Source of the DNA: a bacterium
GTDB lineage: Bacteria; Bacillota; Bacilli; Lactobacillales; Streptococcaceae
NCBI GenBank assembly: GCA_905221215.1
Contig: CAJNCI010000002.1
Coordinates: forward strand, 186,001 to 250,000
Length of the DNA stretch: 64,000 nt
Direction: 5' to 3'
Shown: positions 34,614-43,218 of the stretch, piece after piece
Position numbering within the stretch: position 1 is the stretch's first letter
How the letters are laid out: every line of letters starts with the position of its first letter
The notes under the pieces: model-generated
The model's input: the letters and a program-made list of their open reading frames with translations, nothing else
What the model was told of the DNA's origin: nothing
Databases searched by the model: none
Position numbers and translations under genes: made by a program

Positions 34614-34765
34614 ATACTCAATGAAAATCAAAGAGCAAACTAGGAAACTAGCTGCAGGCTACTCAAAACACTGTTTTGAGGTTGCAGATAGAACTGACGA
34701 AGTCAGTAACATATACCTACGACAAGGCGACGTTGACGCGGTTTGAAGAGATTTTCGAAGAGTAT
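34614..34765 (-). repeat. BOX element (A1B1C1) in the brnQ 3' untranslated region
   Basis: Complete BOX in minus orientation. The boxA end stops 6 bp from the brnQ stop codon and the boxC end touches the terminator, so the element is transcribed as the brnQ 3' UTR. Confidence 0.9.
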
Positions 34766-34771
34766 TAGTGA

Positions 34772-36097
34772 TTATTCCATTTCAAAAACATCACTTTCTT
34801 GCTTGTTTGGTAAAACTAATGAGAGCAAGATTCCAACAACAGCTGGTACCAACCATGGGAGTGATGCCTTGGCAAAAGGAAGAGCGTTGACAAGATTTGC
34901 AAGAAACTCAACTTTAAATGAGCTTCCTAATACGCTTGCAATGGCAATAGCTGTAACAACAGCAATTGTCAACTGCATACCTGGTTTTGAAAGAGCCACA
35001 AATTTGTTGACAATGACAATCATGACGATGGCAATCGTGATTGGGTACAAGATAACCAATACTGGAATTGAATACTTGATAATCGCATCAAGACCCAAGT
35101 TGGCAATAGCAAATCCAATCAAGGTAAAGGCTGTAGCATAAACCTTGTAGCTGATTTGTGGGAAACGCTCATTAAAGAACTCAGCTGTCGACACAATCAA
35201 ACCAACTGTTGTTGTGAAGCAGGTTACGGTAACCATTGCTGCAAGGAAGAGTTGAGCTGTTGAGCCAAAGATTTCTTGAGTGGCTTGTGACAAGATGTAT
35301 ACACCTGGTGTTCCACCCTTCATCGCTTCAGCTGGTACTGGGAAATGATTTCCAAGGAAACCTAAACCAATGTAAAGGGCACTGAAGGCAAGGGCAACAA
35401 CGATACCAACCACCCAAATAGTTGAAATGTATTCTTTCTTACTTGAAAATCCAAGCTGTTTCAAGGTTTGAACTGCGATTACGCTAAAGGCAACTGAGGC
35501 AAGGGCATCCAAAGTATTGTAACCTTCTAGGAAACCTGTACCAAAGGCAGAAGCTTGATAAGCAGCTGAAGCAGCTTGAGGACTTGTTCCACCATATTTG
35601 AAAGCTCCTAGAACAACTAAGATAACAATCAAAATCGCAAAAACTGGCGTTAAAACACGGCCGATACGATCCAAGATTTTTGATGGATTAAGCGAAATCA
35701 AATAGGCTGCCGCAAAGTAAAGAACCGTAAAGACAATCAAACCAAGACCTTTATTTGCATCCGACAAAAGTGGTTTAATCCCTACTTCGTAAGCCGTTGT
35801 AGCAGTACGCGGGATAGCAAAGAATGGACCGATGGACAAGTAAAGAACTGAGAGGTAGAGAGTCGCAAACCAAGGCGCTACCTTTGTTGAAATCTCGTGA
35901 ATATATCCTTTAGGATTGAGCGTTCCAATAATAAGGGTCAAGACGGCGATACCAACGCCTGAAAAGACAAAACCTGCGATGGCAGGAAGAAAATGTTCCC
36001 CAGATAGAGCACCTAGAGAAGGCGGAAAAATCAAGTTCCCCGCACCAAAAAATATTCCAAACAGGAGCAAACCTGTTAAGGCACCTTTTTTAGCCAT
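34772..36097 (-). CDS. brnQ: Branched-chain amino acid transporter BrnQ
   Basis: A 441-aa membrane protein with about 12 hydrophobic helices, LIVCS/BrnQ family. It imports Leu, Ile and Val with a cation. Characteristic segments are GLLLFGIFFGAGNLIFPP near the start, and FGTGFLEGYNTLDALASVAF. The start is set at 36097, 8 nt after AAGGAG; the earlier in-frame ATG is part of that region. An AT-rich inverted repeat at 36193-36210 lies upstream of its extended -10 and may be an operator. Confidence 0.93.
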   Translation of the reverse strand: MAKKGALTGLLLFGIFFGAGNLIFPPSLGALSGEHFLPAIAGFVFSGVGIAVLTLIIGTLNPKGYIHEISTKVAPWFATLYLSVLYLSIGPFFAIPRTATTAYEVGIKPLLSDANKGLGLIVFTVLYFAAAYLISLNPSKILDRIGRVLTPVFAILIVILVVLGAFKYGGTSPQAASAAYQASAFGTGFLEGYNTLDALASVAFSVIAVQTLKQLGFSSKKEYISTIWVVGIVVALAFSALYIGLGFLGNHFPVPAEAMKGGTPGVYILSQATQEIFGSTAQLFLAAMVTVTCFTTTVGLIVSTAEFFNERFPQISYKVYATAFTLIGFAIANLGLDAIIKYSIPVLVILYPITIAIVMIVIVNKFVALSKPGMQLTIAVVTAIAIASVLGSSFKVEFLANLVNALPFAKASLPWLVPAVVGILLSLVLPNKQESDVFEME

Positions 36098-36131
36098 GAA
36101 AATCTCCTTCATATTTATAAAATACTGACTT

Positions 36132-36137
36132 AGTATA
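36132..36137 (-). promoter_or_regulatory. Extended -10 promoter of brnQ
   Basis: Minus-strand TGA-TATACT with a T-rich -35 region, ~35 bp before the start codon. Confidence 0.45.
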
Positions 36138-36192
36138 TCATGAATAAGAGTATGAAAAAAGTATCACGAAGTAAATATTGAATGTTTTCAAG

Positions 36193-36210
36193 ATTCTCAA
36201 AAATGAGAAT
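36193..36210. promoter_or_regulatory. Inverted repeat upstream of brnQ promoter
   Basis: ATTCTCA-AAAA-TGAGAAT, perfect 7-bp arms, ~55 bp before the -10. It could be a transcription factor site or a second, weak hairpin after the rhodanese terminator. Confidence 0.35.
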
Positions 36211-36214
36211 TGTC

Positions 36215-36256
36215 TAAAAATAAAATTCTCCTACCCAGTCCACACCGAGTAGGAGA
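36215..36256 (-). terminator. Terminator of the udg-rhodanese pair
   Basis: Perfect 8-bp stem TCTCCTAC / GTAGGAGA with a 14-nt loop (minus strand), followed by ATTTTATTTTT. Confidence 0.75.
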
Positions 36257-36267
36257 AAGTCTACTGT

Positions 36268-36555
36268 TTACAGTTCTTCAAAGGCTAACATGCCACCTTG
36301 AACATTGATAACTTCATAACCTTGTTCAGCTAGAAATTGACAAGCACGCGCCGATCTCATTCCAGATTTACAAATAACATAATGTAACTGGTCCTTGTCC
36401 AACTGATCAAAGGTATCAGTCAGTTGACTCAGAGGAAGATTCTGAGCACCTTCTAGATGAAGAGCTTCAAACTCATCCACTTCTCTCACGTCTACTAGAG
36501 AAAGTTGGTCATTTTGGTAAAGCTGGTAAAATGCGTCAAAGGAAATTTCTTTCAT
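36268..36555 (-). CDS. Single-domain rhodanese-like sulfurtransferase
   Basis: A 95-aa single rhodanese domain. The N-terminal VDVREVDEFEALHLEGAQNLP is visible in two blocks. The active loop is VICKSGMRSARAC, with catalytic Cys followed by KSGMRS. It likely moves persulfide sulfur in the cytoplasm; the partner is unknown. Its start lies inside the upstream uracil-DNA-glycosylase-like gene (20-nt overlap), so the two are translated from one message. Confidence 0.9.
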   Translation of the reverse strand: MKEISFDAFYQLYQNDQLSLVDVREVDEFEALHLEGAQNLPLSQLTDTFDQLDKDQLHYVICKSGMRSARACQFLAEQGYEVINVQGGMLAFEEL

Positions 36556-37141
36556 TTTTTTCTCCTAAAATAGTTTTAATTCTTTTTTTCAAGTCTGGCA
36601 CCACTTCTGACTCAAACCAAGGATTTTTGGCCATCCAGATTTGATTTCGCGGTGAGGGGTGTACCAGTGGAAAATAGGTTGGCAAGTAGTTCTGGTAATG
36701 TTTTACCCGTTCTGTCACCTTGCCACTAACTTTCTCATGTAAATAGTAGGCTTGGGCATATTGTCCAATTAAGAGGGTTAACTGAATATCTGGTAATTCT
36801 TGCAAGAGCTGCGGATGCCATTTTTCTGCAAAACCAGTACGAGGTGGAAGATCACCTGACTTGCCATGCCCTGGAAAGTAGAAATCCATAGGCAAAACAG
36901 CAAAATAACCTGAATTGTAAAAGGTATCTTCATCCACACCTAGCCACTCCCGCAAGCGGTCACCACTCTTGTCCTTCCAATACAGGCCTGCTTCTTGGGT
37001 TTTAAGTCCCGGTGCCTGACCGACAATATTGATGCGAGCAGTTTTTGGCGCTGCAAAGAGAGGGTCAATTCCTCGTTCTGTATAGCTGGCATTCTGTGGA
37101 TCCGCTATAATAGCCTGCTTGATTCTTTCGATTTGAGACAT
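36536..37141 (-). CDS. Uracil-DNA glycosylase family protein
   Basis: A 201-aa UDG-superfamily protein. Motif 1 region is NIVGQAPGLKTQEAGLYWKDKS in two blocks, and motif 2 region is LVHPSPRNQ. It resembles the short, uncharacterised UDG group rather than canonical Ung. Base-excision activity is likely but unproven. The start is set at 37141 after GGAGGGAAAACAG. This Shine-Dalgarno follows directly on the T-run of the pepV terminator, and no separate promoter is clear. Confidence 0.82.
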   Translation of the reverse strand: MSQIERIKQAIIADPQNASYTERGIDPLFAAPKTARINIVGQAPGLKTQEAGLYWKDKSGDRLREWLGVDEDTFYNSGYFAVLPMDFYFPGHGKSGDLPPRTGFAEKWHPQLLQELPDIQLTLLIGQYAQAYYLHEKVSGKVTERVKHYQNYLPTYFPLVHPSPRNQIWMAKNPWFESEVVPDLKKRIKTILGEKNERNFL

Positions 37142-37154
37142 CTGTTTTCCCTCC

Positions 37155-37188
37155 AAAAAGAAGTCCAAGCATACAATCTCAGACTTCT
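37155..37188 (-). terminator. pepV terminator abutting the udg ribosome site
   Basis: Perfect 7-bp stem AGAAGTC / GACTTCT, 16-nt loop, then TTTTT directly joined to GGAGGG of the next gene. Confidence 0.6.
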
Positions 37189-37194
37189 ATCGTT

Positions 37195-38595
37195 TTATTT
37201 GATCAATTCGTAAATAGCTTCGGCATAGATTGCTGCTGCTCGGAAGAGATCGTCCAAGGCGATAAATTCATTGGCTTGGTGCATGGTGTCAATTGAGTCT
37301 GGGAACATAGCGCCGTAGGCAACCCCACGTTCTAGCAAGCGACCAAAAGTACCACCACCAATGACTTGTTCATGACCTTGAAGACCAGTTTGTTTTTCAT
37401 AGACATTCAACAAGGTTTGCACAAGTGGATCTTCCATTGGCACATAGTGAGGAGTGTGTCCGTGTTCAGAAAGGCTAACAGAAGCAACTGGCAAGTTCTC
37501 AAGGATAGACTTGATTTGCTCTGGGCTGGTTCCTTTTGGATAGCGGATATTAAGGGCAATGGTATTGTCAGCACTTGTTTCATCGAAGCGGAAGACACCC
37601 GCATTCATAGAAAGGGCACCCATCTTTTCATCCACATGAGCAATCTTGAGATTTTCACCCTCATGGTCATTCAAGAGAATCTTACCAGCAATTTCAAGAT
37701 AGTCTTTTGCAGGTCCAGCAAAGTCAAACTGGCTGAGGAAGAGGGCTAGGTATGTCGCACCATTGACACCTGAAGCAGGCATAGCACCGTGGGCTGATTT
37801 ACCAATGATGGTCACCTTGTATTGACCAGCTTCTTCTTGAATTTCCCCTCTGAGTTTGTGTTCTGCAACAAAGGCATCTAGTTTAGCTTGCAAGTCAGCC
37901 AAATCACCTGAAACGACTGCTGTTGCTGATTCAGGCACCATATTTTCACGCAAACCACCTGTAAAGCTATGAAGACAGGCAGCACATGTATTTTCACCTG
38001 CAAAGTGGAGGTATTCTGTGATGTTTCCTTTTTCACCATTGATGATTGGGAATTCAGCATCAGGAGAGAAACCGAAGTCTGGTTTTGCAAGTCCTACATG
38101 TTCAAAGTAGTAGTCCATGTCTGCCCAGCCTGATTCTTCGTCTGTTCCGACGATGAAACGAACTTTCTTAGAAGTTGGAAGTCCCAATTCTTTGATGATT
38201 TTCAAACCATAGTAACAAGCTGTTGTAGGCCCCTTGTCATCTGAAGCACCACGCGCATAAAGACGACCGTCTTTGATAGTTGGTGTATAAGGGTCTGTAT
38301 CCCAACCGCTACCAGCTGGCACCACGTCCATGTGGGCAAAGATTCCGAGAACTTCTTCTCCTTCACCAAACTCAAAATGTCCTGCATAGTTATCAACATT
38401 CTTAGTTGGGTAACCATCACGATCTGCAATTTCAAGGAATTTTTCCAAGGCTTTGACCGGCCCAGGCCCAAATGGATGCTCAGCATCAGCCTTGCTGTCA
38501 TCACGTTCTGAGTTGATTTCTAAAAGGCTAAACAAGTCAGCCAAGAGGTCTTCTTTGCGTTTTTCTACTTCTGCTGTAAAATCAATTGCTGTCAT
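37195..38595 (-). CDS. pepV: Dipeptidase PepV
   Basis: A 466-aa M20-family metallodipeptidase. The metal-binding segments are IFAHMDVVPAGSGWDTDP (His, Asp), ARGASDDKGPT (bridging Asp), VGTDEESGWAD (catalytic and ligand Glu), and the C-terminal GGGTFGRLLERGVAYG. It cleaves dipeptides in the cytosol. The start at 38595 follows a purine-rich GAAAGAAG; the ~12 codons before it are low-complexity Lys. It is 13 nt from the nitroreductase gene. Confidence 0.92.
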   Translation of the reverse strand: MTAIDFTAEVEKRKEDLLADLFSLLEINSERDDSKADAEHPFGPGPVKALEKFLEIADRDGYPTKNVDNYAGHFEFGEGEEVLGIFAHMDVVPAGSGWDTDPYTPTIKDGRLYARGASDDKGPTTACYYGLKIIKELGLPTSKKVRFIVGTDEESGWADMDYYFEHVGLAKPDFGFSPDAEFPIINGEKGNITEYLHFAGENTCAACLHSFTGGLRENMVPESATAVVSGDLADLQAKLDAFVAEHKLRGEIQEEAGQYKVTIIGKSAHGAMPASGVNGATYLALFLSQFDFAGPAKDYLEIAGKILLNDHEGENLKIAHVDEKMGALSMNAGVFRFDETSADNTIALNIRYPKGTSPEQIKSILENLPVASVSLSEHGHTPHYVPMEDPLVQTLLNVYEKQTGLQGHEQVIGGGTFGRLLERGVAYGAMFPDSIDTMHQANEFIALDDLFRAAAIYAEAIYELIK

Positions 38596-38608
38596 TTTTT
38601 TCTTCTTT

Positions 38609-39214
38609 CTATCTTTTCTCGATGATTTCATCTACTGGCAAGCGGTAGCTTGGTTCCAATTTTTCGTCTGTATAACCCACTGTAATCAAAAGTTCTGGGC
38701 GGAAACGGTCTTCGATGTCCAAAACTTCGTTGATTTTTGATTTGTCAAAACCAAGAATAAGATTTGATCCGATTCCTTGGTCTGTCAATGCAAGAACCAA
38801 GTTCATAGCAACCAAACCTGCATTGAGAGCCAGGTAGTCGCTGACCTGTTGTTCATTGTAACGTGCAAATTCAGCTGGCAAATTCTTCATGAAATATTGA
38901 AGTTGCTCTTCTGAGAAATTGTTAGCACCACCAACTCGGGCAATCTTACGAGCACGTTTAGCTAGGTCTGTATCTGTAAACAAGGCAATGGTTACAGGCG
39001 CTGATGATACCTGTTCAAAGTTCGAACCATAAGCCAATTTTGCCAATTCAGCATTTTTCTCACGTACCACCACAAATTTCCAAGGCTGGCTGTTGTGGGC
39101 GCTTGGTGCCAAGGTTGCAATTTCGATAGCCGTACGCACATCTTTGGGATCAACAGGCTTGTCAGTGAAATGCTTGGTCGCATGACGTTTTTTATTTAAT
39201 TCAAGAAATTTCAT
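38609..39214 (-). CDS. Nitroreductase family FMN oxidoreductase
   Basis: A 201-aa nitroreductase. The N-terminal FMN-binding RHATKHFTDKPVD block is followed by IATLAPSAHNSQPWKFVVV and the C-terminal GYTDEKLEPSYRLPVDE. It reduces nitro or quinone compounds with NAD(P)H in the cytosol; the physiological substrate is unknown. Promoter CTGCAA-17-TAGAAT. Co-transcribed with pepV. Confidence 0.87.
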   Translation of the reverse strand: MKFLELNKKRHATKHFTDKPVDPKDVRTAIEIATLAPSAHNSQPWKFVVVREKNAELAKLAYGSNFEQVSSAPVTIALFTDTDLAKRARKIARVGGANNFSEEQLQYFMKNLPAEFARYNEQQVSDYLALNAGLVAMNLVLALTDQGIGSNLILGFDKSKINEVLDIEDRFRPELLITVGYTDEKLEPSYRLPVDEIIEKR

Positions 39215-39246
39215 AATCGATTTCCTTTTCTAATTCTACTGCTTCC

Positions 39247-39275
39247 ATTCTACCATAATTTGAAAGAGGTTGCAG
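39247..39275 (-). promoter_or_regulatory. Promoter of nitroreductase-pepV
   Basis: Minus strand CTGCAA (39270-39275), 17-bp spacer ending TGG, TAGAAT (39247-39252). Confidence 0.6.
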
Positions 39276-39291
39276 ATATTTTCCATGATTA

Positions 39292-39444
39292 ATACTCAAT
39301 GAAAATCAAAGAGCAAACTAGGAAGCTAGCCGCAGGCTGCTCAAAGTACAGCTTTGAGGTGGCATATAAAACTGACGAAGTCAGTAACCATACGCACGGC
39401 AAGGTGAAGCTGACGTGGTTTGAAGAGATTTTCGAAGAGTATAA
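39292..39444 (-). repeat. BOX element (A1B1C1) between divergent genes
   Basis: Complete BOX, minus orientation. The boxB core is altered to CAAAGTACAGCTTTGAG, keeping the pairing. It lies between the divergent promoters of the nitroreductase and the binding-protein gene. With those promoters it accounts for the whole 39215-39537 gap. Confidence 0.9.
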
Positions 39445-39476
39445 GTTTTTTTTATCACAGGCATAAAATATATATA

Positions 39477-39506
39477 TTGGTTCATCAAGACAGTTTCTGA
39501 TAAACT
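39477..39506 (+). promoter_or_regulatory. Promoter of the orphan binding-protein gene
   Basis: TTGGTT (39477-39482), 18-bp spacer ending TGA, TAAACT (39501-39506), directly downstream of the BOX element. Confidence 0.5.
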
Positions 39507-39537
39507 AGCAAGTACTTTACATTTGAATGGAGATATT

Positions 39538-40338
39538 ATGAAAAAATTTAGCCTATTACTAACTATCCTTCCATTATTGGTTGCCTGCGGGAATCAAGCT
39601 ACACCTAAAGAGACTAGTCCTCAAAAAACAATCGTCGTTGCTACAGCTGGTGATGTGCCACCATTTGACTACGAAGACAAGGGCAATCTGACAGGCTTTG
39701 ACATCGAAGTTCTAAAAGCAGTGGATGAAAAGCTCAGCGACTACGAGATTCAATTCCAAAGAACTGCCTGGGAAAGTATCTTTCCAGGGCTTGATTCCGG
39801 TCACTATCAGGCTGCAGCCAATAACTTGAGTTACACAAAAGAGCGTGCTGAAAAATACCTTTACTCACTTCCAATTTCGAACAATCCCCTCGTTCTTGTC
39901 AGCAACAAGAAAAATCCCTTGACTTCACTTGACCAAATTGCTGGCAAAACAACGCAAGAGGATACCGGAACTTCAAACGCTCAATTCATCAATAACTGGA
40001 ATCAGAAACACTCTGACAATCCTGCTACTATTGATTTTTCTGGTGAAGACATCGGAAAACGAATCCTTGACCTCTCTAACGGAGAGTTTGATTTCCTAGT
40101 TTTTGACAAGGTATCCGTTCAAAAGATTATCAAGGACCGTGGTTTGGAGCTTTCTGTGGTTGACTTACCTTCTGCTGATAGCCCCAACAACTATATCGTT
40201 TTCTCAAGCGACCAAAAAGAGTTTAAAGAAAAATTTGATAAAGCGCTCAAAGAACTCTATCAAGACGGAACACTTGAAAAACTCAGCAATACCTATCTGG
40301 GTGGTTTTTACCTACCAGATCAATCTCAGTTACAATAA
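39538..40338 (+). CDS. Amino-acid ABC transporter substrate-binding lipoprotein (orphan)
   Basis: A 266-aa family 3 solute-binding protein with lipobox LVAC at ~Cys 16. Typical segments are VATAGDVPPFDYEDKGNLTGFD and the C-terminal EKLSNTYLGG. Likely ligands are polar amino acids; the exact one is unknown. The start at 39538 follows GGAGATATT. No permease or ATPase is adjacent, so it must share a transporter encoded elsewhere. Its stop codon directly touches a BOX element. Confidence 0.87.
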   Translation: MKKFSLLLTILPLLVACGNQATPKETSPQKTIVVATAGDVPPFDYEDKGNLTGFDIEVLKAVDEKLSDYEIQFQRTAWESIFPGLDSGHYQAAANNLSYTKERAEKYLYSLPISNNPLVLVSNKKNPLTSLDQIAGKTTQEDTGTSNAQFINNWNQKHSDNPATIDFSGEDIGKRILDLSNGEFDFLVFDKVSVQKIIKDRGLELSVVDLPSADSPNNYIVFSSDQKEFKEKFDKALKELYQDGTLEKLSNTYLGGFYLPDQSQLQ

Positions 40339-40443
40339 TACTCTTCGAAAATCAAATTCAAACCACGTCAGCTTCGCCTTGCCGTACTCAAGTACTGCCT
40401 ACGGCTTGCTTCCTAGTTTGCTCTTTGATTTTCATTGAGTATA
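40338..40443 (+). repeat. BOX element lacking boxB (A-C) in the 3' untranslated region
   Basis: Plus orientation: boxA (ATACTCTTCGAAAATCAAATTC..., with CAGCTTCGCCTTGCCGTA) joined to boxC through AGTACTGCCTACGGCTTG. It begins at the last base of the stop codon of the binding-protein gene and precedes its terminator. Confidence 0.85.
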
Positions 40444-40452
40444 AGATATATT

Positions 40453-40481
40453 AAAAGCGATTGGACTAGCCAATCGTTTTT
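40453..40481 (+). terminator. Terminator of the orphan binding-protein gene
   Basis: Perfect 7-bp stem CGATTGG / CCAATCG (40458-40464 with 40470-40476), loop ACTAG, TTTTTA tail, ~115 nt beyond the stop codon, after the BOX. Confidence 0.75.
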
Positions 40482-40509
40482 AGTTTGCATTGGTTATTTT
40501 AGGAAACTA

Positions 40510-41343
40510 TTACAAAAAATCAAAAAAATTCTTCACATCTTCTACATACCCATGCTTTTCTATTAAGCTGGCTAAGAGTTCCAGATTGTGTCCCTGATAG
40601 TTATCTTCACGACGTAGTTCTTCATACATTTCGATAAAGGGAAGCCCCTTGGATTTGGCCAATTCCAACTCAGCTTCGTAATCATAAGCGACTTTACGAA
40701 ATAGGATATTTACCAATTCCCCATCTTCAACCTCTATCACGGCATACTGGGCACGGTGATTTTTTAACGCTTCCCAATTAAAATAGGGCATGCCAATCGA
40801 CCCTGGATTGATGATTTGTTGCCCTTGACTGCCATAACGAAGCAACTGCTTGTGAACATGACCATAGACTGCCACGTCAACTTCATCATCTAGGAGTTGG
40901 TCAAATTTCTCTGTATCATTCTCAACTAGCAAGTCACCACCATAATTTTTGTCCGGTAAATTATGTGAGAGAGAAAAACGCAGCCCCTCAACTTCTTTCT
41001 TTTCCAGCAAAGGCAAGCTTCGTAGCCAGACAATCGTTGCAGGATCCATTCGCTCCATCAAAAACTGGGTCATGCGCATTAACTGGATTTCTTGCGGATC
41101 TTCCAAACCATATTCGCCATCCAAGGCCTCAAGGACACAATCATCCCAATTGCCTCGAACACTGGCTGTGATAGGAAGGTTCTTTAGCAGGGCGACCAAG
41201 TCACTTGCACCTGGACCAGGAAGAAAAATATCCCCCAAAAGCCAATATTCACTGACTCCTTGATTTTTAGCATCTGCAATAACTGCTTCTAGTGCAGTTG
41301 CATTGCCATGAATATCTGATAAAATTGCGATTTTATGGTTCAT
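40510..41343 (-). CDS. Calcineurin-like metallophosphoesterase
   Basis: A 277-aa protein of the YfcE/symmetrical-phosphatase-like group. Motifs in order are [11 protein letters not shown] (DxH), [10 protein letters not shown] (GD), VRGNWDD (GN[HW]D variant), [10 protein letters not shown] (GHxH) and INPGSIGMP. Its metal site is complete except that the usual GNHD His is Trp. The substrate is unknown. The start overlaps the uvrC 3' end by 11 nt, so it is translationally linked to uvrC. Confidence 0.85.
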   Translation of the reverse strand: MNHKIAILSDIHGNATALEAVIADAKNQGVSEYWLLGDIFLPGPGASDLVALLKNLPITASVRGNWDDCVLEALDGEYGLEDPQEIQLMRMTQFLMERMDPATIVWLRSLPLLEKKEVEGLRFSLSHNLPDKNYGGDLLVENDTEKFDQLLDDEVDVAVYGHVHKQLLRYGSQGQQIINPGSIGMPYFNWEALKNHRAQYAVIEVEDGELVNILFRKVAYDYEAELELAKSKGLPFIEMYEELRREDNYQGHNLELLASLIEKHGYVEDVKNFFDFL

Positions 41344-43180
41344 GATGGTCTCCTTCTGTTTGATAATTTACTCTTTCTTCCGCAACTTGAGGTAAGGCTT
41401 CTGCCTCTTGCGGGTTCAACTTCCTCTGCACAGCCTCTGCTACTGCTCTTGGTACTCCAACTTCGACAATCTCATCCACACTGGCTTCCTTGATTTTTGT
41501 CAGAGACTTGAAATGCTTCATGAGATTTTGCTTGCGTTTAGGTCCCAGCCCTTCAATTCCATCCAGTTGTGATGAAAAGGAATTTTTGGAGCGCAGTTGG
41601 CGATGGAAGGTGATAGCAAAGCGGTGCACCTCATCTTGGATACGTTGGAGGAGGAAAAATTCCTGAGAATTGCGAGATAACTCCACCACCTCAAGCGGAT
41701 CTCCAAAGAGCAATTCATGGGTTTGGTGCTTATCATTCTTTTGCAAACCTGCAATGGGGATATCCAAGCCTAGCTCCTCTTGGATGACTTGCTTGGCGAT
41801 ATTGACTTGCCCTTGTCCTCCATCAATGACAATCAAGTCTGGAGGAGTCAAACCGTCACGCTGTACTCGACCATAGCGCCTGCGAATGACCTCTCGCATA
41901 CTAGCATAGTCGTCTGGCCCAACCACAGTCTTAATTTTATACTTACGATAATCTTTTTTACTTGGTTTGCCGTTGACAAAGACCACCATGGCTGAAACAG
42001 GGCTAGTTCCCATGATATTAGAATTATCGAAGGACTCGATGCGGACTGGGGTCGGGATTTGGAGCAAGCGTCCTAGATTTTCAATAGCTCCTTGGGTCTT
42101 CTCGACAGATTTTTCTAATAGATTGAACTTCTGCTCTAGACTGACTCGAGCATTCTTTATAGCCAAATTGACCAGTTGCTTTTTCTCTCCACGCTGAGGC
42201 TTAAGAATCTTGGTGTCTACCAAAGCCTGGACAGCTTCTTCGTCAATATCCTGCGGAATCAATACCTCGTTGGGTACTAGGTGAGATTTTTCTTGATAAA
42301 ATTGTCCCACATAGGTTAGAAAGTCCTCATCAGGATCATTATAATAGGGGAAAAGATTAACGTCTCGCTCAATGAGCTTGCCTTGACGGACAAAGAAAAC
42401 CTGGACACACATCCAGCCCTTGTCCACATAGTAGCCAAAGACATCCCGATTTTGGAGATCCTTAGCCATGACCCGTTGCTTGGTCCGAAGTGTTCCAATG
42501 GCTTGAATCAGATCACGGTATTCCGCTGCACGTTCAAATTCCATAGTCTGGGCTGCCGCTGCCATTTTGCCCTTTAGGTCATCAATGATTTTGTCGTCTT
42601 GCCCTTTCAGAAAATCAGAGACCTCCTGAGCCATAGACTTAAAATAGAACTCATCTTTCTTACAGATGGTGTGAGCCATACATTGGCCGATATGATAGTA
42701 AAAACAAACCTTAGAAGGTGGATTGGTACACTTGCGAAAAGGGAAAATCCGATCCAGTAGTCGCTTGATTTCATTGGCTGCTCCCACATCTGGATAAGGT
42801 CCAAAGTAGAGACCGCCGTCCTTTTTGACCTGACGGGTAATAATCAAACGAGGATAGCGTTCATTGGTAATCTTGATGAAAGGATAGGACTTGTCATCCT
42901 TGAGCATGATATTGTACTTGGGCTTGTTTTCCTTGATCAGGTTGATTTCTAAGAGAAGTGCCTCAATATTAGACTCCGTAACGATAAATTCAAAATCTAC
43001 AATTTCAGACACCAAGGCCTCTGTTTTTGTATCATGACTTCCACGGAAATAAGATCTCACGCGGTTACGCAGATTTTTAGCCTTTCCTACATAGATAATG
43101 GTGCCGTTTTTATCCTTGTGAATGTAGCAACCAGGGCTGGTCGGCAAGAGCTCTAGTTTTGATTTAATCAAGTTATTCAT
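41333..43180 (-). CDS. uvrC: Excinuclease ABC subunit C
   Basis: A 615-aa UvrC. The GIY-YIG nuclease domain is at the start ([20 protein letters not shown] in two blocks), the UVR interaction motif near residue 205 ([16 protein letters not shown]), then the RNase H-like endonuclease ([15 protein letters not shown]) and C-terminal helix-hairpin-helix ([12 protein letters not shown]). It makes both incisions in nucleotide excision repair. The ATG lies 6 nt after a TGC-TATAAT box and has no ribosome site, which suggests a leaderless mRNA. Confidence 0.96.
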   Translation of the reverse strand: MNNLIKSKLELLPTSPGCYIHKDKNGTIIYVGKAKNLRNRVRSYFRGSHDTKTEALVSEIVDFEFIVTESNIEALLLEINLIKENKPKYNIMLKDDKSYPFIKITNERYPRLIITRQVKKDGGLYFGPYPDVGAANEIKRLLDRIFPFRKCTNPPSKVCFYYHIGQCMAHTICKKDEFYFKSMAQEVSDFLKGQDDKIIDDLKGKMAAAAQTMEFERAAEYRDLIQAIGTLRTKQRVMAKDLQNRDVFGYYVDKGWMCVQVFFVRQGKLIERDVNLFPYYNDPDEDFLTYVGQFYQEKSHLVPNEVLIPQDIDEEAVQALVDTKILKPQRGEKKQLVNLAIKNARVSLEQKFNLLEKSVEKTQGAIENLGRLLQIPTPVRIESFDNSNIMGTSPVSAMVVFVNGKPSKKDYRKYKIKTVVGPDDYASMREVIRRRYGRVQRDGLTPPDLIVIDGGQGQVNIAKQVIQEELGLDIPIAGLQKNDKHQTHELLFGDPLEVVELSRNSQEFFLLQRIQDEVHRFAITFHRQLRSKNSFSSQLDGIEGLGPKRKQNLMKHFKSLTKIKEASVDEIVEVGVPRAVAEAVQRKLNPQEAEALPQVAEERVNYQTEGDHHEP

Positions 43181-43186
43181 AGTTCC

Positions 43187-43192
43187 ATTATA
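43187..43192 (-). promoter_or_regulatory. uvrC extended -10, predicting a leaderless mRNA
   Basis: Minus-strand TTTGC-TATAAT followed by GGAACT and the uvrC ATG. The 6-nt gap would place +1 at the start codon. No consensus -35. Confidence 0.5.
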
Positions 43193-43218
43193 GCAAAAAA
43201 GTAAGGAAAGATTGTTCC

